This document shows, one piece after another, positions 1-7,632 of a stretch of 64,000 nt of DNA (position 1 is the first letter of the stretch; the number at the start of each line of letters is the position of its first letter). Origin of the DNA: Armatimonadota bacterium (GTDB lineage Bacteria > Armatimonadota > Fimbriimonadia > Fimbriimonadales > Fimbriimonadaceae). A program made the translations under genes and the position numbers. The notes beneath the pieces are model-generated. The model saw nothing but the letters and a program-made list of their open reading frames with translations. It made no database searches and had not been told where the DNA came from. Where the stretch lies: assembly GCA_029781035.1 (NCBI GenBank), contig JAKOXK010000017.1, positions 1-64,000 on the forward strand, written 5' to 3'.

Positions 1-411
1 TGCCAAGTCCTCTCTGAATACGGTACGAGAGCACTGGTATGGCCCGACATCAGCATGGCTGCACTGCAAAATACTGATGCAGCCGTGTTCCTCGGTTGGG
101 ACGAGGGCCGACCCATCGCGATCGGACTGGCCTTTGCGCACTCTGGGGTCGCATACCTGTCGAGCGCTGCCACCGTCACACAGTACCGTGGACGTGGAGC
201 CCACCAGGCACTTATTGCCGCTCGGCTCCGTTGGGCAAAAGATATCGGGTGCGAAGACGCTGTTACCGAAACCTATGGTTTTCTCGGCGAGTCACACCGA
301 AATCTCGTGCGTTGCGGTTTCACCGATCTCTACGTTCGCAGGATCTTCCGGTTTGAGACGAACGTTGACGATTCGAACGAGGGAGGCAAGGAACCCGCAC
401 GGGTTCCCTAG
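1..411 (+). CDS. GNAT family N-acetyltransferase (5' truncated)
   Basis: The reading frame is open from the first base of the window, so the N-terminus lies outside it; the first in-frame ATG (55) is probably internal. The visible part reads as the C-terminal half of a GNAT acetyltransferase. A beta strand and helix carry the acetyl-CoA binding signature around VTQYRGRGAHQALIAARL, followed by an 'N..L...GF' segment typical of the last GNAT strands. The family transfers an acetyl group from acetyl-CoA to an amine; the substrate cannot be told. The stop interlocks with the convergent nuclease gene through a shared CTAG at 408-411. Confidence 0.75.
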   Translation, partial: CQVLSEYGTRALVWPDISMAALQNTDAAVFLGWDEGRPIAIGLAFAHSGVAYLSSAATVTQYRGRGAHQALIAARLRWAKDIGCEDAVTETYGFLGESHRNLVRCGFTDLYVRRIFRFETNVDDSNEGGKEPARVP

Positions 412-1367
412 TCTCCGATAGCCTTGTTAAGGACTTCAGCCAGACGGTACCCGGCTAAGACAGCCAGCCTCTTGCACAGTTGGGCTTGACGGGACATGTA
501 TCCCGCGTCCGGCTTGTCGCCACGCTCGACGCCCGCATACACGTTTTTCTCGGCGTTGACGGCACCTGTAGTTATCCAGTCTGCGAAGTCCAAGTCCTGG
601 GCGTCTGATTCCGACGGTGCAGCTTCCTTGATCCACCTTGAGGTTACACTCGCGGGGTCGTCCGGCATCCCCTTTTCGGCACTGATCGCGTTTTCAATGC
701 CAGCGTCCCATAGCGAGTGCAGGTTCATTTTCTTCTCGGGATTGTCCGGATAGCCCAAACCGAGTTTGAAAAGGTTGCCTCCGGCATCGCCTTGTGGCTC
801 AAACTCAAACGAACTGACACAATGCAAAGGTTGGTGCAGGTCACCGACAACATGCTCGAGCCAGTAGAGCCACCAGCACTCCGATTTTCGGTCTGTCGAC
901 TTCTCGACTTCCAGTAGCGTGAGTTCCAGCCTGGCGGTCGTCATGGCCACCAACGCGTTGCTAGGCTCGACACCCGGTTTCGAACCCTTGTAACGCAGAG
1001 GTTCGTCGAAGTAATGCCACCTCTTACACCGGACGGCTTCCCCTGTCCGTTCCGACTCGGTCAATCCGGGCTGGAACCGGTCGTTCCACGATCGGATCAT
1101 GTCTTCGAACAGCCCTTGGCTGTTGCCCTTGATCCAGTCCGGCCAAGTAGCAGCCTTGTCAAAAGCAGTCCGTACGTCACTTTCATCGTGGGACGCCGGC
1201 CGAAAGTCAGTGTCCCCCGCAAGGAGCATCTCCGTGATCTCGGCTTTGGCTTTCGGTGACAGTCGAGTCCATGCGATGTCGGCAATCTGCATGTGCCCTC
1301 GCGCATTCCATGCAAGGCCAAACGGGCTCAGAAAGGCCAAGAGGAGCAGCGTGTGCAGACGTTTCAC
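408..1367 (-). CDS. S1/P1-type nuclease, secreted
   Basis: The 319-residue product starts with a short signal peptide ending near the Trp-Asn of 'LAWNARGHMQIADIAW'. In the S1/P1 nuclease family the mature N-terminal Trp and nearby His are zinc ligands, and WNARGH fits that role. A second zinc-site motif, HVVGDLHQPLH, lies in the middle. The family are three-zinc phospholipase C-fold enzymes that cleave single-stranded DNA or RNA and 3'-nucleotides, here probably in the periplasm. The start codon is GTG. It converges on the GNAT gene with interlocked stop codons. Confidence 0.9.
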   Translation of the reverse strand: MKRLHTLLLLAFLSPFGLAWNARGHMQIADIAWTRLSPKAKAEITEMLLAGDTDFRPASHDESDVRTAFDKAATWPDWIKGNSQGLFEDMIRSWNDRFQPGLTESERTGEAVRCKRWHYFDEPLRYKGSKPGVEPSNALVAMTTARLELTLLEVEKSTDRKSECWWLYWLEHVVGDLHQPLHCVSSFEFEPQGDAGGNLFKLGLGYPDNPEKKMNLHSLWDAGIENAISAEKGMPDDPASVTSRWIKEAAPSESDAQDLDFADWITTGAVNAEKNVYAGVERGDKPDAGYMSRQAQLCKRLAVLAGYRLAEVLNKAIGD

Positions 1368-1447
1368 GAATGGAGAGTTTGTGCCCTCTCTCCGTTAAAG
1401 GTCTAGCCCACAAAGTCGGACTGGGCAGAACGGCATTAGCCCATGGT

Positions 1448-3007
1448 TTACGCGACTCCACGCGAGGCGGTCTGCTCTGAGTGTCCGAGGAACTCGACGA
1501 ACTTCTCGACAAGCCGCGGATCCAATCGTGTGCCCGCTTGGATCCTCAGTGCGGCCAGAGCGGAGCGATGACTGTCCTTCGAGTGGCTTTCTAGTTCGCG
1601 GAACCATGTCGAGACGACCGCAAAGATATTGGACTGAATCGTGGCGGTCGAGGCTCCGGTCTTCCACGGAATGTCGGACTGCAGGCACACGGAGAGGATT
1701 GGGCCCAAGGTGACGCTTCGGGCGAAAAGGCTGTTGTCGAGCCAAGCCATGGTCTCCCTCCCTTCCGTGTCGCGGTGGAACCGCAGGTACAGCCCTTTGC
1801 GTAGCGCTGCCCTTTGGACATTGTCCAACCCGAGGCTCGCGGCAAAGGCCTCGCAGGTCCCAAGCACTTGGACTTGCTTCGGCGGTAAGGCGTCCGACCG
1901 GTGTTCCAGGAGTTCGACCAGGTAGTTCAGCGATTCCTCGCCAGCGGCCTGAAGACCCCGAGTCCGTTCCTCCACCAGTTTCCTCAGATCGGCGTTCCGC
2001 TCTTGGAGCTGCGTCTGACGGGCGTTGGACTCCAAAAGCGCGACGACCCCGTCGACGCCGTCGTCATGACCAGCGTAGTCGGCCAATAGGTAGGCATCTC
2101 CGCGCTCAACGGCACGCTCAAACTCAGCTTTCGGGAGCACAACGAACCGTCGAAACACGATGAGGAGAGTGGTGACCAAGAACCCGAGTCCAATGCCTTG
2201 CTGGGCCAAGTCCATGTTTCCTCTTTCAAGCACTCGGGAGGCAAGCATTGAAGGCCGGAAAACATGCAGCCATGCCACGGGCTTACCGTCTGGGCCCTTG
2301 AGCGGGACATCATAAACTGAAGCAGTTACATCCTGGTTCCGTCCTCCGCTCTCCCCAGGCTTAAGGATCGTGACTTGCGAGTCCAAGGCCTTGGACAGAG
2401 ACTCGAGCCGAGCCTGGTCCATGTCCTTGGCCACGACGATGTACCCAGACGATTCCGGGGAATTCCCGTCCTCCCGGTGGAAGCGACCTACCAGGAAGTC
2501 CTGGAGGCCGCTGTCGGTCCATTGGAAGTACCGCACACGGTCTGTGGCTCGAGGCAAGTCTCGACGGTCTGCGACCGGTGACCAAGCCGTCGGCAGTTTC
2601 CTGCCGTCAGTGGCCTCGTGGACGATCCTTCCTTGACCATCGAGGATCCACAACTCAGACAAGCCGTACGACTCGATAGCGGTGTCAGCGTTGTCGCGAA
2701 TCCAGGCCTCGTTGGGGGATTTTACGTAGTTCTGCAGGTCGGACCAAACCGAGTAGTCCTCGACCATCTTTTCTAGCGTTCCCGCTTCCGAGTTCCAGAT
2801 GTTGTCGACGAGCACACGACGGTCTGTGTTGTACCGAGCGATGATTCGGGCGTCCTGATGGTCGTTCCAGACTTTGGCCGCGATGGCGCCGAGGAACACT
2901 GCCAAACAGCCTGCAAATTGGAGAAACCTCAGCCTCTTGCGGGCGGAAACAGAACGATAACTGGGAAATAAAGTCACGCGAGCACCACTCAGCCCCATCC
3001 CATGCAT
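1448..3007 (-). CDS. Membrane CHASE4-like sensor with degenerate HD-GYP-like C-terminus
   Basis: The product is about 519 residues. A membrane segment near residues 25-45 is followed by a long extracytoplasmic region with the 'DYSVWSDLQNYV' and 'LSELWILDGQGRIVHE' features of CHASE4 sensor domains, then a second membrane segment near 270-290 and a short coiled linker. The C-terminal ~150 residues keep the closing element of HD-GYP domains (AALRIQAGTRLDPRLVEKF), but no HD pair and no HHExxDGxGYP motif are visible. It therefore looks like a c-di-GMP phosphodiesterase relative that has lost catalysis; this is inference. The start is uncertain (ATG 3007 or 2998). It follows selD on the same strand with a gap of about 90 nt. 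Confidence 0.65.
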   Translation of the reverse strand: MHGMGLSGARVTLFPSYRSVSARKRLRFLQFAGCLAVFLGAIAAKVWNDHQDARIIARYNTDRRVLVDNIWNSEAGTLEKMVEDYSVWSDLQNYVKSPNEAWIRDNADTAIESYGLSELWILDGQGRIVHEATDGRKLPTAWSPVADRRDLPRATDRVRYFQWTDSGLQDFLVGRFHREDGNSPESSGYIVVAKDMDQARLESLSKALDSQVTILKPGESGGRNQDVTASVYDVPLKGPDGKPVAWLHVFRPSMLASRVLERGNMDLAQQGIGLGFLVTTLLIVFRRFVVLPKAEFERAVERGDAYLLADYAGHDDGVDGVVALLESNARQTQLQERNADLRKLVEERTRGLQAAGEESLNYLVELLEHRSDALPPKQVQVLGTCEAFAASLGLDNVQRAALRKGLYLRFHRDTEGRETMAWLDNSLFARSVTLGPILSVCLQSDIPWKTGASTATIQSNIFAVVSTWFRELESHSKDSHRSALAALRIQAGTRLDPRLVEKFVEFLGHSEQTASRGVA

Positions 3008-3100
3008 TCCACGATTGGCAGCCCTGGTGTTGATGACAAAAGTGTCTTGAAGCCGGGGCCCAACTTCCTCGACGAGGCCCTCGGGACTGATCCCCTCGCG

Positions 3101-4111
3101 CTACAAAAGGACGATCGAGGGCCCACCTTCGACGACCCGTCCGATCTTGACGCAGCCCTCGACGGGCTCGCGGCTCAAGATTGCCAGCCCACCGCTAGTT
3201 TGAGGGTCGACAGCGACCTCTTGGATCCATGGCGGGACCGATTCGCCGATGACCAGGCGTTCTCCCAGGAAGAGCCTGTTCTTGAGGGCGCCCCCGGTGA
3301 CACACCCTTCGGCAACCATTCGTTCGAGCCCAGGAAGGAGCGGGAGCAGACCGGTCTGGATCTCAATACGCACTTGGCTGGCTCGGGCGATGTTGAACAA
3401 GTGTCCGGCCAGGCCAAAACCGGTAATGTCGGTTGCGCAGACCACTTCGGGCGATCCGTCGTCTGCCGTTAGGGCAAGACCCTTTTCGCGCGTCGTATCG
3501 TTGAGCATCGACATCGAGTCCACAGCCGACCGAAGTTCCTCGTCACTGCATCGGTCGTTCATTGCCGCTGTGGTCACAATTCCCACTCCAAGCGGCTTGG
3601 ACAACCAAATCTGATCGCCGTGACGGGCCGAGTCGTTCCGCCAAACACGCTCCGGGTCAACGATCCCCGTCACAGCCAGTCCAAACTTCGGCTCATCGTC
3701 CTCGACAGTGTGTCCACCAAGAACGACAGCCCCTGCCTCCACTGTCTTGTCGTACATTCCCTGGAGCACGGCTGCCCACGTATCGGCCGGAGCGGCGTTA
3801 GGGTCGAAGCAGGCTATGTTCAGGACCGAGAGGGGCGTGCCGCCCATGGCGTAGACATCGCTCAGTGCGTTCGCAGCCGCAATCTGGCCATACGAGTACG
3901 GGTCGTCGACGATCGGCGTAAAGAAGTCCATCGTCTGCACGAGGGCCTGTCCAGAAGGCAATAGGAAGACCCCCGCATCGTCGGATGATTCAAAACCGAC
4001 GAGCAGGCTTGGGTTCGCGTTTCGCGGCAAACGGCCGAGGACCTCGGCCAACTGGGTGGGGCCCAGCTTGCTCGCTCAACCGGCACAGTGGACTAGCTGC
4101 GTCAACCGCAT
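3101..4111 (-). CDS. selD: Selenide, water dikinase SelD with in-frame UGA (selenocysteine)
   Basis: SelD makes selenophosphate from selenide and ATP for selenocysteine and tRNA selenouridine synthesis. A simple ORF begins at a TTG (4051) and gives 316 residues lacking the catalytic N-terminus. Reading through one TGA (4078-4076) to ATG 4111 restores the conserved start MRLTQLVHCAG-U-ASKLGPTQ, with Sec at residue 12 and the catalytic Lys at 15. A TAG lies upstream in the same frame, and ATG 4111 and a TTG two codons later are the only starts before the UGA. The rest is canonical: DDAGV, TDFF-like MDFF, VYAMGG, GGHTVED, DITGFGLAGHL and DPQTSGG. Total length is 336 residues, near the family norm. 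Sec versions of SelD are known in other bacteria. tRNA-Sec, SelA and SelB are not in this window. Confidence 0.92.
4033..4049 (-). promoter_or_regulatory. Candidate bacterial SECIS hairpin of selD
   Basis: On the minus strand the RNA forms a perfect 7-bp stem GGCCGAG/CUCGGCC closing a GUC loop. The stem begins 26 nt after the UGA codon (4078-4076), so the apical G and U sit about 34-35 nt downstream of it. Bacterial SECIS elements are hairpins just 3' of UGA with a G (often GU) in the apical loop. The element lies within the coding sequence. The fit is by eye, and no SelB footprint can be shown. Confidence 0.6.
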
Positions 4112-4248
4112 AGCAGGGAGGATACTGTCACCGGCCTACCCACGATGCGCCCCTCCTACCCGTGCGTGCTGTTTTGAAAGCCAGTCAGCGACTTTTGAGC
4201 GAGAAGAGGAGTCTAATCCCGCATGGACTGTCGCCTCGGGAGGACAAT

Positions 4249-5337
4249 GTGAACCTCAGGAACCTCGCTCTGCTCGGCCTGTGCTGCCCACCAATCGTCG
4301 CTTGTGCCGACGACGTGACGCTCGGTACGAACCGTTCCTCGGGCATGGCTGGCGCTGGGCTGGCCCTCAGGATGCACGGAGACGGCTCCTACCCACGGAA
4401 CCCAGCGATCCTGGCCTACATGCAGCGCTTCAGACTGACGAATCTCGATCTTGGCTATCGCACTGAGGGCCTCTCCTTCGGTGAGCTCCAGGATCGGCTC
4501 TCAGGCACGTCGAACGGTGGATTGAACAAGGACGATCTGTCCCAACTGGCCAAGACGTTTGGCGATCGCCCGACCGAGTACGGTCTCAATGGGAGGATTG
4601 GCCTTGGAACCAGCGGGTTCAACTTCGGGATTGACGGCAACGCGCTCGCAACCACCCGGCCGAACGCTGAACTCCAGAACTGGGTCAAAGGCGGCGCCGA
4701 CGTGAACAACCCAGATCCCAACATGAGGCTCGACGGCTACGGCTATGGCTACTATGCCTTTGACCTCGGCTATGGGAGGCCGATACCGACTAAGTCGGGT
4801 CAGGACATGGCCATTGGTACTCAAGTCCGGATCATCAAAAGCTACTACTCACACCATTTCGTGGATGCGAACCAGATCATCAATGGGGGAAGCACCAGGG
4901 GCCCGGAAATGGGCTCGGAAGACGTGGTCTCGCAAGACGGCGTCGGTGTCGATCTCGGATGGTACGCCGTTGTGGACGACCAGCACCGATTCGAAGTCGC
5001 TGCCGTCGTCAACAACCTGATCCAGCCGAACGTGAGCTTCAATGGGGTGACGCCGACCGGCGCGACCGAGGAGGTTTTTCCTTTCAAGAGGAGCCTGAGC
5101 CTCGGTACCGGCTATAACTTCGACCACGGCGCCGTCGGAGCCCTCGACTATGTCGGCATCGGATCCGATAGCGCTGAGCTACGAACCGGCGTGGACGTTC
5201 CGCTGGGAAAAAACCTCGCTGCCGCTGCGGGCTACGGAAGTCGGGGTGGGTTCACGGCCGCGGTCACGTTTTATGGCGTCACCTTGACCTTGGGATCGAC
5301 GAACGGGTTCCGTGCCGGCACCTTCTTCCGGTTCTGA
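4249..5337 (+). CDS. Outer-membrane beta-barrel protein (TraF_2/PorV/FadL-like)
   Basis: The GTG at 4249 is preferred over the ATG at 4162 because a GGGAGG ribosome site lies about 6 nt upstream and the protein then opens with a signal peptide (NLRNLALLGLCCPPIVACA). The mature ~345 residues are rich in Gly, Asn and Tyr with alternating hydrophobic strands and end in an aromatic residue (GTFFRF), as outer-membrane barrels do. The early segment 'GTNRSSGMAGAGLA' resembles the N-terminal hatch of FadL/PorV/TraF-like barrels. Cargo is unknown. It is divergent from selD and followed by a strong hairpin. Confidence 0.6.
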   Translation: MNLRNLALLGLCCPPIVACADDVTLGTNRSSGMAGAGLALRMHGDGSYPRNPAILAYMQRFRLTNLDLGYRTEGLSFGELQDRLSGTSNGGLNKDDLSQLAKTFGDRPTEYGLNGRIGLGTSGFNFGIDGNALATTRPNAELQNWVKGGADVNNPDPNMRLDGYGYGYYAFDLGYGRPIPTKSGQDMAIGTQVRIIKSYYSHHFVDANQIINGGSTRGPEMGSEDVVSQDGVGVDLGWYAVVDDQHRFEVAAVVNNLIQPNVSFNGVTPTGATEEVFPFKRSLSLGTGYNFDHGAVGALDYVGIGSDSAELRTGVDVPLGKNLAAAAGYGSRGGFTAAVTFYGVTLTLGSTNGFRAGTFFRF

Positions 5338-5339
5338 AC

Positions 5340-5374
5340 CGGCCTAAGGCTATGCTCGGGCCAGCCTTGGGCCG
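5340..5374 (+). terminator. Hairpin terminator after the barrel gene
   Basis: A 12-bp inverted repeat (CGGCCTAAGGCT with AGCCTTGGGCCG, one T-G pair) encloses an 11-nt loop and starts 3 nt after the stop codon of the barrel gene. No T-run follows. Confidence 0.6.
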
Positions 5375-5741
5375 ATGAGCGCACACCGGAATCTAGACCG
5401 GTCGTGTCCGCGTTTGGGCTTCAGGCTCGCTGTAAGCAACAACCTCGGGGCGACGGCCAGCCTTCGGGCAAGCGTGGGAAAGGCCATGCGGACTTCAGAC
5501 CCCACCGATCCAGCGCGGCCGGCGTCTTGGGACCAAGGCACAGTTGCGGTCGGATTCAACGCTTGAACGCGCGTAGGGCGGGACGGCGGCTTTCCGTACC
5601 CTGGCCCCTTCGGCCAAGTTTCGCAAGACAACTCCCATAGATTCAGCTGAGGCTGATTCCGGCCCTCTCCGTGGGCTAGTACCCGGTCAACCTCAACGTT
5701 GAGACGTCCTGAAACAGCGTGGCCGAGACGACCCATGTAGA
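5375..5741 (+). other. Non-coding leader before threonine synthase, unassigned
   Basis: About 370 nt between the terminator hairpin and thrC carry no convincing gene. The ORFs that can be drawn on either strand have biased, non-protein-like composition. Several short inverted repeats are visible, including a perfect 12-nt palindrome at 5692-5703. I could not match the segment to RNase P RNA, tmRNA, SRP RNA, T-box, TPP, SAM or cobalamin consensus elements by eye. Confidence 0.4.
5692..5703. promoter_or_regulatory. 12-nt perfect palindrome upstream of thrC
   Basis: CTCAACGTTGAG reads identically on both strands and lies about 40 nt before the thrC start. It could be an operator, but no second copy was seen near other genes. 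Confidence 0.3.
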
Positions 5742-6878
5742 ATGCTGCCCGTGGTCACGGCGCTCACCTGCTTTTTGTGTGGCAAGACGTACGACCATTC
5801 GCTCGTCCAAGGTCTGTGTGAGTGCGGTCGACCACTACGAGTCGACCACGACATCCATCCGGGGACAATGAGCTTGGCCGAGGTGGCACTGCGACCGCCC
5901 GACATGTGGCGGTACCGCGAAGTCATGCCGGACTGCGAGCCCATCACACTCGGCGAAGGCATGACCCCTCTCCATGAGGCTTCGGTTCTCGGGGCTGACT
6001 GGTGGATCAAGGACGAAGGCGTCAACCCCACTGCCAGCTTCAAAGCACGGGGCATGAGCGCGGCCGTTTCGATGGCCCGCAAGTTCGGGTCGAGGAAGGT
6101 TGCAGTCCCAAGCGCGGGCAACGCTGGTGGCGCGCTCGCCGCCTACGCGGCCAAGGCGGGTATCGAAGCTCACGTCTTCATGCCCCGCGACACTCCCAGG
6201 GCGTGCATCGTCGAATGCGAGTGTCACGGTGCCTTCGTCAACCTCGTCGACGGACTGATTACTGACTGCGCGAACGAGATTGCCCGACGCAAAGACCAGG
6301 AGGGCTGGTTCGACGTCAGCACGTTGAAGGAGCCCTATCGTATTGAGGGTAAGAAGACGATGGGTTATGAGCTCTTCGAGCAACTAGGTGGGCTCCCCGA
6401 CGCGCTGGTCTATCCGACAGGCGGAGGGACGGGCCTGATCGGGATGTGGAAGGCGTTCGACGAGATGGAACGGCTGGGATGGATCGGCAGGGAGCGACCT
6501 CAGATGGTCTCGGTCCAGGCTGAGGGCTGTTGCCCGATCCCGACCGCGTACACGAACGGTGAGAGGTTTGCCAGGATGCATGAAAACGCGCAGACGGTCG
6601 CCTCGGGCCTCCGGGTGCCAAAGGCCGTCGGAGACTTCATCATGCTCGACCTGATCCGGGTGTCGGGCGGTACGGCCCTGACTGTTTCTGACAACGAAAT
6701 GGTCGCCTGTGCCCGAGAAATGGCGGCTCAGACAGGCGTCTTCGCTTGTCCCGAAGGGGGCGCGACGCTCGCCGCGGCCAAGACGCTCCTTGCGTCTCAC
6801 TACTTCAGGGAGACGGACAAAGTCGTGCTCTTCAACACGGGCTCGGGCGTCAAGTACCTTGAAGCACTCAGCCTTTAA
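5742..6878 (+). CDS. thrC: Threonine synthase
   Basis: This 378-residue fold-type II PLP enzyme converts O-phosphohomoserine to threonine. The PLP-binding Lys is at about residue 101 in NPTASFKARGM, and the phosphate-binding glycine loop appears later as PTGGGTGLIG. The N-terminus carries CxxC and CxC pairs (residues 10, 13, 26, 28), a small zinc-ribbon-like start common in the short, plant/archaeal-type ThrC subgroup. No other threonine pathway gene is adjacent. Only 4 nt separate its stop from that of the convergent SDR gene. Confidence 0.9.
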   Translation: MLPVVTALTCFLCGKTYDHSLVQGLCECGRPLRVDHDIHPGTMSLAEVALRPPDMWRYREVMPDCEPITLGEGMTPLHEASVLGADWWIKDEGVNPTASFKARGMSAAVSMARKFGSRKVAVPSAGNAGGALAAYAAKAGIEAHVFMPRDTPRACIVECECHGAFVNLVDGLITDCANEIARRKDQEGWFDVSTLKEPYRIEGKKTMGYELFEQLGGLPDALVYPTGGGTGLIGMWKAFDEMERLGWIGRERPQMVSVQAEGCCPIPTAYTNGERFARMHENAQTVASGLRVPKAVGDFIMLDLIRVSGGTALTVSDNEMVACAREMAAQTGVFACPEGGATLAAAKTLLASHYFRETDKVVLFNTGSGVKYLEALSL

Positions 6879-6882
6879 GCCT

Positions 6883-7632
6883 CTAGAGCGACGTCTTCTT
6901 GAAGATTTTCTCGGGTACAGAGCGTAGAACAAACATGATCAGCCTCCAAGGGGTCGGAACGTAGAGCACGTCCTTTCCTTGGGCAAGTCCCGCCACAATT
7001 GCCTTGCCCACAGTCTGAGGGTCAGCCAAAAGCGGCAGTCTGTCCATCCCAAACGTCATGGCGGTGTCGACGGGACCCGGCTTTACCGTCATCACGTGCA
7101 CGCCAGCTTTCTGCAGGCGCGATCGCAGGCCTTGAAGAAAGATCGTGAGCCCGCCCTTGGCCGAACCGTAGACGTAGTTGCTCATACGGCCCCGGTCACC
7201 GGCGACGGACGAGAGCACGACGATCCAGCCCTCACCTCGAGTCTCCATTGATTGAGCGACAACGTGGAGGATCGAAGCCGCGGAAACGAAGTTGCGCTCA
7301 AGTACTGACCGAGCTTCACCCCAGTCTTCTTGAGCCCGCTGCTGGTCGCCCAGGTAGCCAAATGCTAGGACGACGCCTTTGAACGGGCCGTGATCCACTT
7401 CGGCTTGAGCCCAGAACGCCTTGTGACTCGTCTCATCTTCGGCGTCAAAAACGAGGTGCGAGACGGACACTCCGCACCGGATTTCGAGGTCTGACTTGAT
7501 CCTCTCAAGCTCTGGCTCATCCCGGCCAGCCAAGACCAGACTACAGCCTTTCGCGGCCAGGGCCAGCGCGACGGAACGGGCAATGGCTGAGGTCGCTCCC
7601 AGGACAAGGACCGGTCCCGGACTCAGTGGCAC
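6883..7632 (-). CDS. SDR oxidoreductase, DprE2-like
   Basis: A 249-residue short-chain dehydrogenase with the catalytic Ser in VVLSSVAGD and the YxxxK pair in NYVYGSAKGG. The nucleotide loop is the variant GATSAIA rather than TGxxxGIG. Its start overlaps the end of the preceding FAD oxidase gene by 10 nt, so the two are translationally coupled. In mycobacteria the DprE1/DprE2 pair epimerises decaprenyl-phospho-ribose to the arabinose form through a 2-keto intermediate. The pairing here suggests a similar two-step epimerisation of a polyprenyl-phosphate sugar; the substrate is inferred. Confidence 0.75.
   Translation of the reverse strand: MPLSPGPVLVLGATSAIARSVALALAAKGCSLVLAGRDEPELERIKSDLEIRCGVSVSHLVFDAEDETSHKAFWAQAEVDHGPFKGVVLAFGYLGDQQRAQEDWGEARSVLERNFVSAASILHVVAQSMETRGEGWIVVLSSVAGDRGRMSNYVYGSAKGGLTIFLQGLRSRLQKAGVHVMTVKPGPVDTAMTFGMDRLPLLADPQTVGKAIVAGLAQGKDVLYVPTPWRLIMFVLRSVPEKIFKKTSL

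Noticed and set aside
3002-3472. 156-residue ORF on the plus strand
   Set aside because: It is opposite selD and reads as composition-driven shadow sequence.
5350-5736. 128-residue minus-strand ORF before thrC
   Set aside because: Composition is not protein-like, there is no ribosome site, and it overlaps the terminator hairpin of the barrel gene.
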